The notes beneath the pieces are model-generated. The model did not search any database. It saw only the letters and a list, made by a program, of their open reading frames with translations, and was not told where the DNA came from. 64,000 nucleotides of DNA from Bermanella sp. WJH001 (lineage in GTDB: Bacteria > Pseudomonadota > Gammaproteobacteria > Pseudomonadales > Oceanobacteraceae), in the NCBI RefSeq assembly GCF_030070105.1, contig NZ_JASJOO010000002.1:1054001-1118000 (forward strand), read 5' to 3'. Below, one piece after another: positions 46,449-57,378 of this stretch. Numbering within the stretch: position 1 is the first letter of the stretch; each line of letters starts with the position of its first letter. A program made the translations under genes and the position numbers.

Positions 46449-48659
46449 ATGAGTCTAACCAAACGCGTTTGGATAAGCTTCGCCTTAGTGATCACCGTGG
46501 GGGTCATGTTATCTCTGGTGATACGTGAGAATGGTGAGCAAGCCAGCATCAGTAGCCGCAACTTGGTTTCAGTTGCGATCCCAAAGCTGAACCTAATTAA
46601 AGAACTGCGTGCCAGCATTACTGAGCATGAACGATTATTGTATGAGTATTATGCCAGTACCACACGAGACCAGCTGTGGCCCAAAATTGAAGAAACTGAA
46701 AAAGGATTAGCAAAACAACTCATGGCCATTAACGAAAGTTTTTCAGGTCATGTCATGAGTTTGCCCAAACTTTATGCCGACATTAAAGCACTTCAAGGCA
46801 GGCTCGATCTAAACCTCTCATCAAGTAGCACAAATTGGGATAAAGCCCGAGACGATCTCGCCCTACTCACCCAAGCCGGACAAGCCGCTGAAACTATTTT
46901 AGTTGAATTAACACAAGAGGTTGAGCAGCAAGCGAAACAACAAGCGCAGGACACCCAGCAAAAAATTCAAGATATTGTTGATCTGGTAATTTTATACACA
47001 CTCATCATTATTGGTGTGGCGTTAATTCTTGGGTATTTTACTCAAATCATTATTCGAAAAACCGCTAAACGCAAAGCATTGGCTAAGTTCCCTGAACGAA
47101 ACCCTAATCCAGTAATGAACCTCAATTGGCATGGTGATATCTTATTTTCAAACCCAGCATGTCAATATTTGTTAAATATTATTCACCCTGACTCCTGTGA
47201 TCTTACTCAGTTGTTACCGTTTAATTTTAAAGATAACTTAAAAACATGGCAGGCTGACCATAGAAACATTGTGAATTTTGAAGCCAAAATCAGTCAACGA
47301 CACCTTAAATTTAGTATTTCACTTCTTCGTGATCTAGAGAGCTGTCATCTTTATATTGAAGACGTCACCGAGCAAAAAGAAGCTCAAGCTCAACTTGAAT
47401 ATCAAGCCTTTCATGACATACACACAGGCTTGGCAAATAGACGAAAATTTGAAAGTGACCTGACAAATTATATTCAGGAGAAAAAAGCCTGTTCAATTTT
47501 ATTTTTAAGCATAGACAGGTTTAAGTTTATTACATCCAGCCAAGGCTATCATGCAGGGGATGCCATCATTCATCATCTTGGAAAACGGCTATTGGATATA
47601 AGCCAACAACTCAGCTGCCAAGTAAAGAGTTATCGTCTTGAGGGTTCAACTTTTTGTTTAATCGTACAGCACCCAAATTCAAAAGAAGTAACACATGTTG
47701 CAAAAGCCATTCAAGGAGCCATGGACGAAGCGTTGTTTGTTAACCAACATAGTTATTTTTTGAATCTCAGCATGGGTTATTGTCATTACCCACAAGATGG
47801 CAATACTGCACAAGGTTTGATTAGTAATGGCCATGCCGCTTTAAACCATGCGCGAATCATTGGCAACAATGTAGAAGCTTACAATACCCAATTACACGCA
47901 GCCGAACAAAGTTGGCTACCTATTGAGCGTGGCATACGTGAAGCGTTAGAAAAACAGCAATTTGTCATGTTTTATCAAGCCAAGGTTGATGCCAATACCG
48001 GCACAATTACTGGAGCTGAAGCGCTGATACGTTGGTTTGATGAAAATAACGCAATGGTCAGTCCTGCTACGTTTATTCCTGTGGCCGAACAAACCGGTTT
48101 AATTATTCAAATTGGCCACTGGATTATTGAGCAATGTTTAAATCAAACAAAGAAATTTCATCATGATGGCCATAACATACAAATTGCCATTAATATTTCA
48201 GCCCGCCAGTTTCAATACCGCCATTTTCTAGAGCAGTTACAAGCACTACTTAATAAAACGGGAGTGAATCCGCAACATGTGGAACTAGAAATAACAGAAA
48301 GCTTAATTATGGAGAATATTGATCAAAGTATAGAGATCATGAAAAAACTTAAAAAAATGGGATTTTCTTTAGCCATAGATGACTTTGGGACCGGTTATTC
48401 ATCATTAAGTTATCTTAAGCGCTTTCCTATTGATTCATTAAAAATTGATCAAACCTTTGTGCGTAACTTAGAACATGATGAGGATGATAAAAACATCGTG
48501 GCTGCCATTATCGATTTAGCCCAGCATTTAAATTTAAAAACCATCGCAGAAGGGGTTGAAACGAAAGAGCAATGGCAACTACTAAAAAACATGAAGTGCG
48601 ATTACATTCAGGGTTACTACTTTAGTAAACCCAATCATGCTGATAAATTATTCTCATAA
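46449..48659 (+). CDS. Membrane sensor with degenerate GGDEF and intact EAL domain
   Basis: The 736-residue signalling protein has two TM helices (about 8-25 and 175-197) flanking a four-helix-bundle periplasmic sensor. A short PAS-like region (about 210-320) comes next, then a GGDEF domain and an EAL domain. In the GGDEF the active-site motif reads LEGSTF instead of GGDEF, so it should not make c-di-GMP and may only bind GTP. The EAL domain keeps EALIRWF, NISARQF, ELEITES, AIDDFGTGYSSLSYLKRF and IAEGVET, so c-di-GMP hydrolysis is expected. It would lower c-di-GMP and favour motility on an unknown signal. Confidence 0.88.
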   Translation: MSLTKRVWISFALVITVGVMLSLVIRENGEQASISSRNLVSVAIPKLNLIKELRASITEHERLLYEYYASTTRDQLWPKIEETEKGLAKQLMAINESFSGHVMSLPKLYADIKALQGRLDLNLSSSSTNWDKARDDLALLTQAGQAAETILVELTQEVEQQAKQQAQDTQQKIQDIVDLVILYTLIIIGVALILGYFTQIIIRKTAKRKALAKFPERNPNPVMNLNWHGDILFSNPACQYLLNIIHPDSCDLTQLLPFNFKDNLKTWQADHRNIVNFEAKISQRHLKFSISLLRDLESCHLYIEDVTEQKEAQAQLEYQAFHDIHTGLANRRKFESDLTNYIQEKKACSILFLSIDRFKFITSSQGYHAGDAIIHHLGKRLLDISQQLSCQVKSYRLEGSTFCLIVQHPNSKEVTHVAKAIQGAMDEALFVNQHSYFLNLSMGYCHYPQDGNTAQGLISNGHAALNHARIIGNNVEAYNTQLHAAEQSWLPIERGIREALEKQQFVMFYQAKVDANTGTITGAEALIRWFDENNAMVSPATFIPVAEQTGLIIQIGHWIIEQCLNQTKKFHHDGHNIQIAINISARQFQYRHFLEQLQALLNKTGVNPQHVELEITESLIMENIDQSIEIMKKLKKMGFSLAIDDFGTGYSSLSYLKRFPIDSLKIDQTFVRNLEHDEDDKNIVAAIIDLAQHLNLKTIAEGVETKEQWQLLKNMKCDYIQGYYFSKPNHADKLFS

Positions 48660-48693
48660 AAAAAGCGCAACCAATGGGCTGCGCTTTTTTTTG
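48659..48693. terminator. Bidirectional intrinsic terminator
   Basis: The stem AAAAAAGCGCA/TGCGCTTTTTT with a 10-base loop begins at the stop codon of the EAL gene and ends before the DUF2147 gene. Confidence 0.85.
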
Positions 48694-48710
48694 CACGCTA
48701 ATTATTTAAA

Positions 48711-49223
48711 TTAATTAACAGTAGAATCTGTTGCAACGGACTGCGCCGCAGACTGATCTTGTGTTTGGGTTGCAACTGGCGTCGCTTCAACACGGTGCCA
48801 AACTTGTGAACGCCCTGCAAATGCAAAACCGACATAACCACGCACATCCAGTTTTTGACCGCCGTCGGTCACCTCAATTTTAGAGCTGTAAACACTGCCG
48901 CTTTTAGGATCTAAAATTTTCCCATCATCCCAAACGCCATCATCTTCTTTTAAACCCCAAATGAATTGCATACCTAGAATCGGCTGATCTTTCATTTCGC
49001 CTTCACATTCTGTGCATTTTGGGTTTTCTTCTTCTGGTTCAATCAGCTCAATGATTTTACCATTTAGCTCACCGTTATCGATCCAGATCTGAACGATACT
49101 TTTTGGTTTGCCGGTTTCATCATCAATGGTTTTCCAAGTGCCTTCTGGTGACATATTGTCTGCCATAGTTGGCTGAGACATTAAACCAAACGCAAGGGCA
49201 GAAAGAGCAAGAAATCGTTTCAT
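48711..49223 (-). CDS. DUF2147 family periplasmic protein
   Basis: The 170-residue protein has a signal peptide cleaved after MSQPTMA (near residue 21). The DUF2147 domain begins PEGTWKTIDDETGKPKSIVQ and continues with GELNGKIIEL, a CTECEG pair of cysteines, MQFIWGLKEDD and ILDPKSGSVYSSKIEV, ending in RSQVWHR. It is a small beta-rich fold resembling a lipocalin-type barrel. The family is widespread and its function unknown. The tail is Thr/Gln rich and probably disordered. Confidence 0.88.
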   Translation of the reverse strand: MKRFLALSALAFGLMSQPTMADNMSPEGTWKTIDDETGKPKSIVQIWIDNGELNGKIIELIEPEEENPKCTECEGEMKDQPILGMQFIWGLKEDDGVWDDGKILDPKSGSVYSSKIEVTDGGQKLDVRGYVGFAFAGRSQVWHRVEATPVATQTQDQSAAQSVATDSTVN

Positions 49224-49316
49224 TATTATTATCCTATGTTGTGAGCCAATATGGGCTTGGCTACTTTATCATACAGAAGCCAATGACCAAGCCCAATTTT
49301 GGCAAAACTATCTGTT

Positions 49317-50093
49317 TTATCGAGCAGCCATGCGTATGGCACCATCTAAACGAATCACTTCGCCATTGAGGTAATCGTTCTCGGCCATGTGCACCACAAG
49401 ATTGCCAAACTCTTTAGGGTCACCTAAACGTTTCGGGTATTCCACACTATTACCCAGTGCTTCGATCACTTTTTCACCAAGGCTTTCTGCCAAGGGCGTG
49501 CGAAACAAGCCTGGGGCAATGGTATTGCAGCGAATACCATAACGGGCCAATTCCCTTGCTATGGGCAATGCCATACCCGCAACACCCGCTTTACTTGCAG
49601 CATAAGCTGGCTGACCAATTTGACCATCAAACGCCGCAACCGAAGCCACATTGATAATCACACCACGACCATTATCATCATTAATTGTCTCGCCTTTCGC
49701 CATCTGCGCCGCCGCTTTACTCAATACGTTAAAGGTGCCAAATAAATTTACATCAACAATTTTTTTAAAGTTATCCAGCGGCAGCGGATTGCCTTCACGA
49801 TCAATTACTTTTTCTGGCGGGCCAATACCTGCACTGTTTAAAACAATGTGCAGCGCTTTATAAGTGCTGATACACGCTTGAATACCGGCTTCTACCGAGG
49901 CTTCGTCCGTCACATTCACTTGTGCAAACATGGCGTTTTCACTGCCCAGCATTTTCACCGCTTTTTCGGCCAAAGCTTGGTTCATATCAAAAATGCAGAC
50001 CTTTGCGCCCTTAGCCACCAATGCCTCACAAGCTGCAAAACCAAGGCCAGATGCGCCACCTGTCACAATGGCCACTTTATTTAAAAGATCCAT
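49317..50093 (-). CDS. Short-chain dehydrogenase, 3-hydroxyacyl-CoA dehydrogenase type II-like
   Basis: The 258-residue Rossmann enzyme has the NAD-binding glycine motif VTGGASGLGFA near residue 9, NSAG at about 88, the catalytic triad Ser in INVASVAAF, YAASK (Tyr and Lys near residue 160) and the C-terminal substrate loop. The overall pattern (LGSENAMFAQVNVTDEASV, GNPLPLDNF) is that of the HSD17B10/3-hydroxyacyl-CoA dehydrogenase type II branch. It would oxidise a 3-hydroxyacyl-CoA or a hydroxysteroid-like substrate. Together with FadH nearby it hints at fatty acid or branched acyl catabolism, but the two are not in one operon. Confidence 0.88.
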   Translation of the reverse strand: MDLLNKVAIVTGGASGLGFAACEALVAKGAKVCIFDMNQALAEKAVKMLGSENAMFAQVNVTDEASVEAGIQACISTYKALHIVLNSAGIGPPEKVIDREGNPLPLDNFKKIVDVNLFGTFNVLSKAAAQMAKGETINDDNGRGVIINVASVAAFDGQIGQPAYAASKAGVAGMALPIARELARYGIRCNTIAPGLFRTPLAESLGEKVIEALGNSVEYPKRLGDPKEFGNLVVHMAENDYLNGEVIRLDGAIRMAAR

Positions 50094-50205
50094 ATTCGAC
50101 TCCTTTTTTATTATTTTAACGTCTCAGCATACTGTTACGCCGTAAAAAGTAAAATGTGATAATGGCTCAAATACAGTGTGATTAAACAGCTTATACTTAA
50201 AAAAC

Positions 50206-50568
50206 TAGCCACACTTCGACTGCTCGTACCTCGCGCTCAGTGCGAACGCTATAAGCGACCTTAACGTTGTAGTAAAACAATCAAACGGAACACCTATCAA
50301 TAAGTGATCTAGTTATGCAATCCACTTCTCATTCAAAACAAGACCGCTCGAGCTAAACCCAAGGAACAAACTGTCGAAGTATGGCAAAGATAAAATACCT
50401 AGTGATGTAATTCATTTCTAAATCAAACCAAACCGTTCGCACTGAGCGCGAGGCACGAACGTCAGTCGAAGTATGGCAAAGATAAAGTACCTAGTGATGT
50501 AATTCATTTCTAAATTAAACTAAACCGTTCGCACTGAGCGCGAGGTACGAGCAGTCGAAGTGTGGCTA
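50206..50568. repeat. 43-bp inverted repeat pair bracketing tandem repeats
   Basis: TAGCCACACTTCGACTGCTC starts the left arm (50206-50248). The exact reverse complement ends the right arm (50526-50568). Both contain the CTTCGAC...CTCAGTGCGAAC core known from dispersed intergenic repeats in many proteobacteria. Confidence 0.8.
50373..50553. repeat. Tandem ~90-bp direct repeat
   Basis: Two units (50373-50464 and 50465-50553, periods 92 and 89) share GTCGAAGTATGGCAAAGATA, CTAGTGATGTAATTCATTTC and GTTCGCACTGAGCGCGAGG. A degenerate third unit precedes them (about 50290-50372). Confidence 0.8.
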
Positions 50569-50581
50569 TTTATAAAAGATG

Positions 50582-50620
50582 TGAAAAGAAAAAAGCCGCC
50601 AGCAATTTGCTTGGCGGCTT
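50582..50620 (-). terminator. Intrinsic terminator
   Basis: The minus-strand stem AAGCCGCCA/TGGCGGCTT is followed by TTTTCTTTTC. It ends the molybdopterin oxidoreductase gene. Confidence 0.8.
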
Positions 50621-50657
50621 AGCTTAAAAAGCTACTGCGTTAAAACAAATAAATAAA

Positions 50658-52799
50658 TTACACAGCCAACTGCTCAGTCAAGGGCAACAGCGTAACCGGT
50701 ACGCCGTTAACAGCGGCATTGCCAGAAAGTGCATCAATCAAGTGGTCATCGGTTAAATCATTCACACTCACACCGGAATTGGCATCAGCAATGGTTTGAC
50801 CTGTACCTTTGCGGTTATGACCCCAGCCATGGGGAATACTCACCACCCCTGACATAATTTCATCACTGATTTCAGCCGCAATCTCAACTTGGCCTACCCG
50901 TGATGTCACCTGCACCATTTGCCCTTCAACAATATTCAACGCTTGCGCATGTTCAGGGTGAATCAGCATTGTGCAACGAGATTTGCCTTTCACTAATCGT
51001 TGACTGTTATGCATCCATGAATTATTACTGCGCACATGACGACGGCCAATTAGCAATGCATCGCTAGCAGACATAGAATGTAAAGACTCATCCAATTTAT
51101 GTTTTAAACGAGCAAGGTCTGCAAAATAAAAATCCAAATTCAAATGAATGGTTTTATCTTTATGGCGCAATGCTTCAGGTAAACGCGCTTGCAGCGGGCC
51201 AAGGTCAATTCCGTGAGGTCGTTTTTTTAATTTACCTAATGTTAATCCTTTATAAGGCCCACGTTTTAACATGGCATTTAATAAAAAGTTCGGCCCCATT
51301 AAACCCGTGATACCGCGCATCAGCTTTTGCATAAACGGTAATTTAGGTTGTAAGCGTTTGGCTAACTCTAAATAAATTTGCCAATCATGGCGGGCATATT
51401 TAGGGGTTTTAAACATGGCTTGAGAAAACTTGGCGGTATTGTGAACGGCCAAGTTATGGAAGGTTACATCGTAATGGTCACGCTCAATGGGTGAGACCGG
51501 CGGTAAAATAATATTGGCATGGCGCGTGGTTTCATTAAGGTAATAATCCACACACACCATAAAATCCAAAGACTCAAGGGCTGTATCTAATTGCTGGCCA
51601 TTAGGGGTACTTAATACAGGGTTGCCCGCCACGGTAAACATGGCTTTGATTTGCCCTTCGCCTTCGGTCAAAATTTCTTCGGATAAACACGCCACCGGAA
51701 ACTCACCATTAAAATCAGGCAAACCCCGCACACGGCTTTGACGCTTATTCACATAACCTGGGCCACTATTGGCCACCACATCGGCCGCTGGGGTTGGGAA
51801 CATCATGCCCCCTTCTTCATCTAGCGAGCCCGTTAAAATATTAAATAGCATAATGAGGTATTGGCTTAACAAACCAAACTCTTGCACGCTCACACCCATG
51901 CGCCCATACAACACAGCGTTATCGGCTTGGCAGAATTCTTCAACCATTTTTGCAATTTGGTTGGCTGCAATCCCTGTATGTTGCTGCGCGTATTCTAAAG
52001 TGAATTCTTTTACATAATGTTCGATTTGTTCATAACCACTTGTTAATGATAACGCCTTAGAGGGTTTGACTAATTTTTGTGTGAATAAATGATTCACCAT
52101 GGCGAGTAATAAAACCACATCCGATGCGGGTTTTATAAAATGATGTTCGCTAGCAAGGTCTGCGGTTTCGGTTTTACGGGGATCTATCACCACTACTTTG
52201 CCGCCGCGTTTTTTAATGTCTTTGATTTTTTGGCGAACGTTGGCAACCGTCATAATGCTGCCATTAGAAGCAAGTGGGTTTGCACCCATGATAACCATAT
52301 GGTTTGTGCGATTGATATCAGGCACAGGAATGCGCAATTGATGCCCAAATAAGTGATAGGCAACAATGTGATGGGGTAATTGATCAATAGAAGTTGCACT
52401 AAAACGCGTGCGTGTTTTTAACGCCCCAAGGATATGGCGAATCGATAACATGCTGCCTAAGTTGTGCACATTAGGGTTGCCTAGGTAAACACCTAACGCA
52501 TTTTTACCGTGTTGTTTTTGCACCTTAGCAATACCTGCGGCGGCTTTATCAAACGCGTCTTGCCACGATATTTTTTGCCAGCCGTTTTCGGTGCGCTCCA
52601 TTGGCGAGGTTAAACGATCTGGGTCTTCATACAGATCTTGCAGGGCCACCGCCTTTGGACAAATATGCCCTTGGCTAAATGGGTCGTGCTCATCCCCTTT
52701 AATAGAAAGAATGTTTGTCCCTTGATGCTCAACCTTTAAACCACACATGGCTTCGCATAAGTTACAGGTACGATAATGGGTGTTTGTTTTTATTGTCAT
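50658..52799 (-). CDS. Molybdopterin-dependent oxidoreductase, DMSO reductase superfamily
   Basis: The 713-residue enzyme carries an N-terminal [4Fe-4S] motif (CNLCEAMCGL with the fourth Cys in GHICPKAVAL, residues 10-50). The molybdopterin core contains the binding signature VVIDPRKTETADLA and the C-terminal dinucleotide-binding domain (LIHPEHAQALNIVEGQMVQV, SIPHGWGHNRKG). The family includes formate dehydrogenase, nitrate reductase and thiosulfate reductase. There is no TAT signal, so it is cytoplasmic and closest in style to the FdhF/NasA-like single-subunit group. No electron-transfer subunit is adjacent. ATG 52799 has AGGGGA 6 bases upstream and is preferred over 52829. Confidence 0.85.
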   Translation of the reverse strand: MTIKTNTHYRTCNLCEAMCGLKVEHQGTNILSIKGDEHDPFSQGHICPKAVALQDLYEDPDRLTSPMERTENGWQKISWQDAFDKAAAGIAKVQKQHGKNALGVYLGNPNVHNLGSMLSIRHILGALKTRTRFSATSIDQLPHHIVAYHLFGHQLRIPVPDINRTNHMVIMGANPLASNGSIMTVANVRQKIKDIKKRGGKVVVIDPRKTETADLASEHHFIKPASDVVLLLAMVNHLFTQKLVKPSKALSLTSGYEQIEHYVKEFTLEYAQQHTGIAANQIAKMVEEFCQADNAVLYGRMGVSVQEFGLLSQYLIMLFNILTGSLDEEGGMMFPTPAADVVANSGPGYVNKRQSRVRGLPDFNGEFPVACLSEEILTEGEGQIKAMFTVAGNPVLSTPNGQQLDTALESLDFMVCVDYYLNETTRHANIILPPVSPIERDHYDVTFHNLAVHNTAKFSQAMFKTPKYARHDWQIYLELAKRLQPKLPFMQKLMRGITGLMGPNFLLNAMLKRGPYKGLTLGKLKKRPHGIDLGPLQARLPEALRHKDKTIHLNLDFYFADLARLKHKLDESLHSMSASDALLIGRRHVRSNNSWMHNSQRLVKGKSRCTMLIHPEHAQALNIVEGQMVQVTSRVGQVEIAAEISDEIMSGVVSIPHGWGHNRKGTGQTIADANSGVSVNDLTDDHLIDALSGNAAVNGVPVTLLPLTEQLAV

Positions 52800-53055
52800 A
52801 GCTGTCCCCTGTTTGGCTTTACAGTACACAGCTTTGAGTAGATTGAAAACTAGCCCACCACTATGGAACGATAAATTTCAAACACATCAACAAAAATTGT
52901 TCATATGGACACGGATGACTAATAGTTTCACATTAATTTTGCTAATTAATAGATGGCCAACCTGATAACAAACTCGGTGATGATTCTGAACACGGCTGAT
53001 CAAACAGAGCCCTTTACGATCTCAGTCATACTTTTAATTAGCATAATAATTATGG

Positions 53056-53075
53056 ATTCCCGCCTGCGCGGGAAA
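53056..53075. repeat. Palindromic dRS3-like repeat
   Basis: ATTCCCGCCTGCGCGGGAAA is a near-perfect palindrome of the ATTCCCGC...GCGGGAAT type that occurs scattered between genes in many proteobacteria. Confidence 0.65.
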
Positions 53076-53083
53076 GACGTGAA

Positions 53084-53131
53084 GACGCAAATGCGTATAG
53101 ACGCAAATACGTGCAGACACAAAGACGTGAA
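53084..53131. repeat. Three 16-bp tandem repeats
   Basis: GACGCAAATGCGTATA, GACGCAAATACGTGCA and GACACAAAGACGTGAA follow directly, with a partial fourth (GACGTGAA) before them. They end 6 bp before the flagellin stop codon on the other strand. Confidence 0.7.
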
Positions 53132-53136
53132 GGCAA

Positions 53137-53919
53137 CTATGGCCCTAATAATTTTAATACATCTTGGCGATTAGCATTGCCTTGTGCCACCACACTAATG
53201 GCTACTTGTTGCTGAATATCTGCTTTTGCTTTTTCAGAACTGGCCTGAGCAAAATCCGTATCGCGAATACGGCTTGAGGCTTCTTGATTGTTTTGATTTT
53301 TAAGCGCAACAAATTCAGCCGATGACGATAATCGATTAGAGACTGCACCTAACTCACTGCGCCGCTCATTCACACTTTGCAAAGCTTTATCGATGGCATC
53401 TAAATCAAGCGCATTACCAACACCAACGCCTTCATTAGATAACGTACTGGCCACATCAGAGCCTTTTAAAGAGATTTGCTCACCTTCGTTGGCGCCCACT
53501 TGAAAAGCGGAGTCTTTATTCTCAAACACGTTTTGGCCATTAAATTGAGTTTGTTCAAACTGGCTATTAATGGATTCAAGGCGCTGATCAATCTCTGACT
53601 GAATGGCCGCTTTATCATCGTCATTTAAAATGCCATTTTGCTGCTGCACGGTAAGTTCGCGCACGCGCTGTAAGTCATCATTAATGCTGCCTAATGCCCC
53701 ATCTTCCACTTGAATACGAGACACGCCATCCATGGTATTGCGGATAGCAGCCGTCATGGAGCGGCTTTGAGTATCCATTCTATTCGTAATGGCTAATCCA
53801 GCCGCGTCATCTTTGGCACTATTAATACGCTTGCCACTGCCAAGACGCTCAAGTTGAGTCTGTTGGGTTTGAGTAGCTTGGTCTAAGCTTCTAACAGAAG
53901 GTGATTGTGAGATTTGCAT
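53137..53919 (-). CDS. Short flagellin, isolated
   Basis: The 260-residue flagellin has only the conserved D0/D1 parts. The N-terminal domain contains LERLGSGKRINSAKDDAAGL with AITNRM, the middle is short (GVGVGNALDLDAI), and the C-terminal half has LGAVSNRLSSSAEF and the tail SVVAQGNANRQDVLKLLGP. A normal flagellin has a large variable domain and is about 270-500 residues. No chaperone, hook or motor gene is in the window. It could be a minor filament component. ATG 53919 with GGAGG 4 bases upstream is the correct start; the 271-codon frame adds 11 foreign residues. Confidence 0.88.
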   Translation of the reverse strand: MQISQSPSVRSLDQATQTQQTQLERLGSGKRINSAKDDAAGLAITNRMDTQSRSMTAAIRNTMDGVSRIQVEDGALGSINDDLQRVRELTVQQQNGILNDDDKAAIQSEIDQRLESINSQFEQTQFNGQNVFENKDSAFQVGANEGEQISLKGSDVASTLSNEGVGVGNALDLDAIDKALQSVNERRSELGAVSNRLSSSAEFVALKNQNNQEASSRIRDTDFAQASSEKAKADIQQQVAISVVAQGNANRQDVLKLLGP

Positions 53920-54142
53920 TGGGCCTCCAACATTTGGAACAAAAACCAGCAAAACAACACCTCATAGTAAAAGAAGACCCAAGGCTTGGTGAAAGACCGG
54001 TTTGTCACTAGAAAACCAGCAGATAGCATTTTTCTGGCTAAAACAGGCCACAGAAAGAAAAACTGCGCAATTTGATCACTGAATTGAGCGACAGGGTCAT
54101 TTACCTTGTAAATAATGCACCCTATATTCCCTCACATAATAA

Positions 54143-56206
<2,064 letters not shown>

Positions 56207-56269
56207 GTTGTTTTTACGTGATATGTTGAGCGTTAGAGGTAAGACGTGAAATGTAAAACGTAAAATGTA

Positions 56270-56299
56270 AAAAATGCAGCCAATGGCTGCATTTTTTTT
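56270..56299. terminator. Intrinsic terminator
   Basis: The stem AAAAATGCAGCCA/TGGCTGCATTTTT with T-runs lies about 65 bp after fadH and directly before the minus-strand small gene at 56312. Short near-repeats of ACGTGAAATGTAAAA are seen just before it. Confidence 0.8.
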
Positions 56300-56311
56300 G
56301 CTTGCTTATAA

Positions 56312-56530
56312 TTAATCGTCATCTTGCATGGGCATTAAGTACTCACCACTGTGAAGACTTGCCAAACGCTGGTCAATTTGGCTTTGCTCTGAGCTGGATA
56401 ACACCACTGCATCCGCTTCAGGGCAAAATAAGTATTGCTCGGTTTTAACATCAAATTGTATTTTACCCAAAATGCGGCCGTCATCGGTTATGCAATTAAG
56501 AGCTTGTTGGATGGGCCAGAACATCACCAT
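56312..56530 (-). CDS. Small hypothetical protein
   Basis: The 72-residue soluble acidic protein has one cysteine in NCITDDGRI and one in LFCPEADAV, and an acidic tail MPMQDDD. AAAGGA stands 9 bases before the ATG. No domain is recognised. It is separated from its minus-strand neighbour by 42 bp and may share a transcript with it. Confidence 0.55.
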   Translation of the reverse strand: MVMFWPIQQALNCITDDGRILGKIQFDVKTEQYLFCPEADAVVLSSSEQSQIDQRLASLHSGEYLMPMQDDD

Positions 56531-56572
56531 CTGGGATTCCTTTTTTTTATTGCCTAAAGTTACGCTTGTCGA

Positions 56573-56932
56573 TTAGTTGAATCGGTAGGTTAAACCAAAA
56601 CCACATGCCATGGCAGACCCTGCTTTCCACGCAGAACTATCGCCATACATAGACAAACCCAATAAACCACAACCCAAAATAGCAGGAATGACACTATTTT
56701 TTGTTTTGCTCTCATCCACAACAACGGGCATAACTGTTTGCTCGCGCTTTTTACGGCGCTCTTTAATCATTCTTGTTTCTCTTGCTTCAGCTAAAACAAT
56801 AGCGCCATGATGAGCGCTCGACTGATAGCTGGTTTGATGAAATGGCTCCAAGGATGACTTATAGGATAAATCTAACTCCATGGCTAACGTAGTCATGGGT
56901 AATAGAAGCAATACTAAAAATCTATAAAACAT
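56573..56932 (-). CDS. Small exported hypothetical protein
   Basis: The 119-residue product has a signal peptide (MFYRFLVLLLLPMTTLA) and a basic middle segment (MIKERRKKREQTV). A C-terminal hydrophobic part, PAILGCGLLGLSMYGDSSAW, has two Gly-rich turns and ends in an aromatic-terminated stretch like a beta strand (FGLTYRFN). An outer-membrane or periplasmic location is likely. No family is recognised. Confidence 0.55.
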   Translation of the reverse strand: MFYRFLVLLLLPMTTLAMELDLSYKSSLEPFHQTSYQSSAHHGAIVLAEARETRMIKERRKKREQTVMPVVVDESKTKNSVIPAILGCGLLGLSMYGDSSAWKAGSAMACGFGLTYRFN

Positions 56933-56984
56933 TAAAATTCCTTATTTTGGTGTATCCGTATTGGTGAATGCCTTTAAAGGCTAA

Positions 56985-57314
56985 TTAATCAGCTTTATTC
57001 AGTCTATCGAAAATAGCTTGGTAATAACGACCTTCATCGTTATGGCTGAATTTTACTTCATCTACCACCCATTCAGGAAGCTTCTTACCGGATTGAAGAT
57101 AACTAAACAGCAGATGGAATTTTGCTTCATCATTGGAAGGGTCTATTGCAAGCAGTTTCTGTGAAGATTCAACTGCTTTTTGATATTCGTTATTAAACAA
57201 ATGTTTCTTTACATCTTGTTTGATGCTTGTCCACTCTTTGACAATAGCAGGCTCTTCATGGGCCAAAGCCAATGTGGGCAGTATCGCTAAGATAATAATA
57301 GTTAGTGTTTTCAT
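56985..57314 (-). CDS. Small exported protein with TPR-like helix pair
   Basis: The 109-residue protein has a signal peptide ending LPTLALA (near residue 18). The body is helical and contains one TPR-like motif, EYQKAVESSQKLLAIDPSND followed by EAKFHLLFSYLQSG. A periplasmic protein-binding role is possible. It lies in a run of four small minus-strand genes, of which three have no recognised homologues. Confidence 0.6.
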   Translation of the reverse strand: MKTLTIIILAILPTLALAHEEPAIVKEWTSIKQDVKKHLFNNEYQKAVESSQKLLAIDPSNDEAKFHLLFSYLQSGKKLPEWVVDEVKFSHNDEGRYYQAIFDRLNKAD

Positions 57315-57378
57315 GGTTTAGTCATTCACCCCTACCATCAGAAGCAAAACATGCCTCCCTCTGGCTAGCTTTGTATAT

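Larger units (their letters stand above)
50094..50657. other. 564-bp gene-free region rich in repeats
   Basis: There is no coding gene here. It contains the two inverted 43-bp repeats and the near-90-bp tandem units described separately, then the terminator of the molybdopterin oxidoreductase gene. Outside the repeats it is AT-rich and shows nothing else. Confidence 0.7.
52800..53136. other. 337-bp gene-free region with repeats
   Basis: There is no convincing gene between the molybdopterin enzyme and flagellin. The left part is AT-rich and would hold the promoter of the minus-strand enzyme. The right 85 bp hold a palindromic repeat and a 16-bp tandem array. Confidence 0.6.

Noticed and set aside
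49252-49295. Inverted repeat TGGGCTTGG/CCAAGCCCA before the short-chain dehydrogenase end
   Set aside because: The arms are 9 bp with a 26-base loop and no T-run, so it is not called as a terminator; it may be chance.
50290-50568. Possible CRISPR array
   Set aside because: Units are 89-92 bp and nearly identical throughout, with no alternation of short repeats and unique spacers, and no cas genes are present.
53084-53131. Possible CRISPR or iteron array
   Set aside because: 16-bp units are directly joined without spacers, and no replication or partition genes are near.
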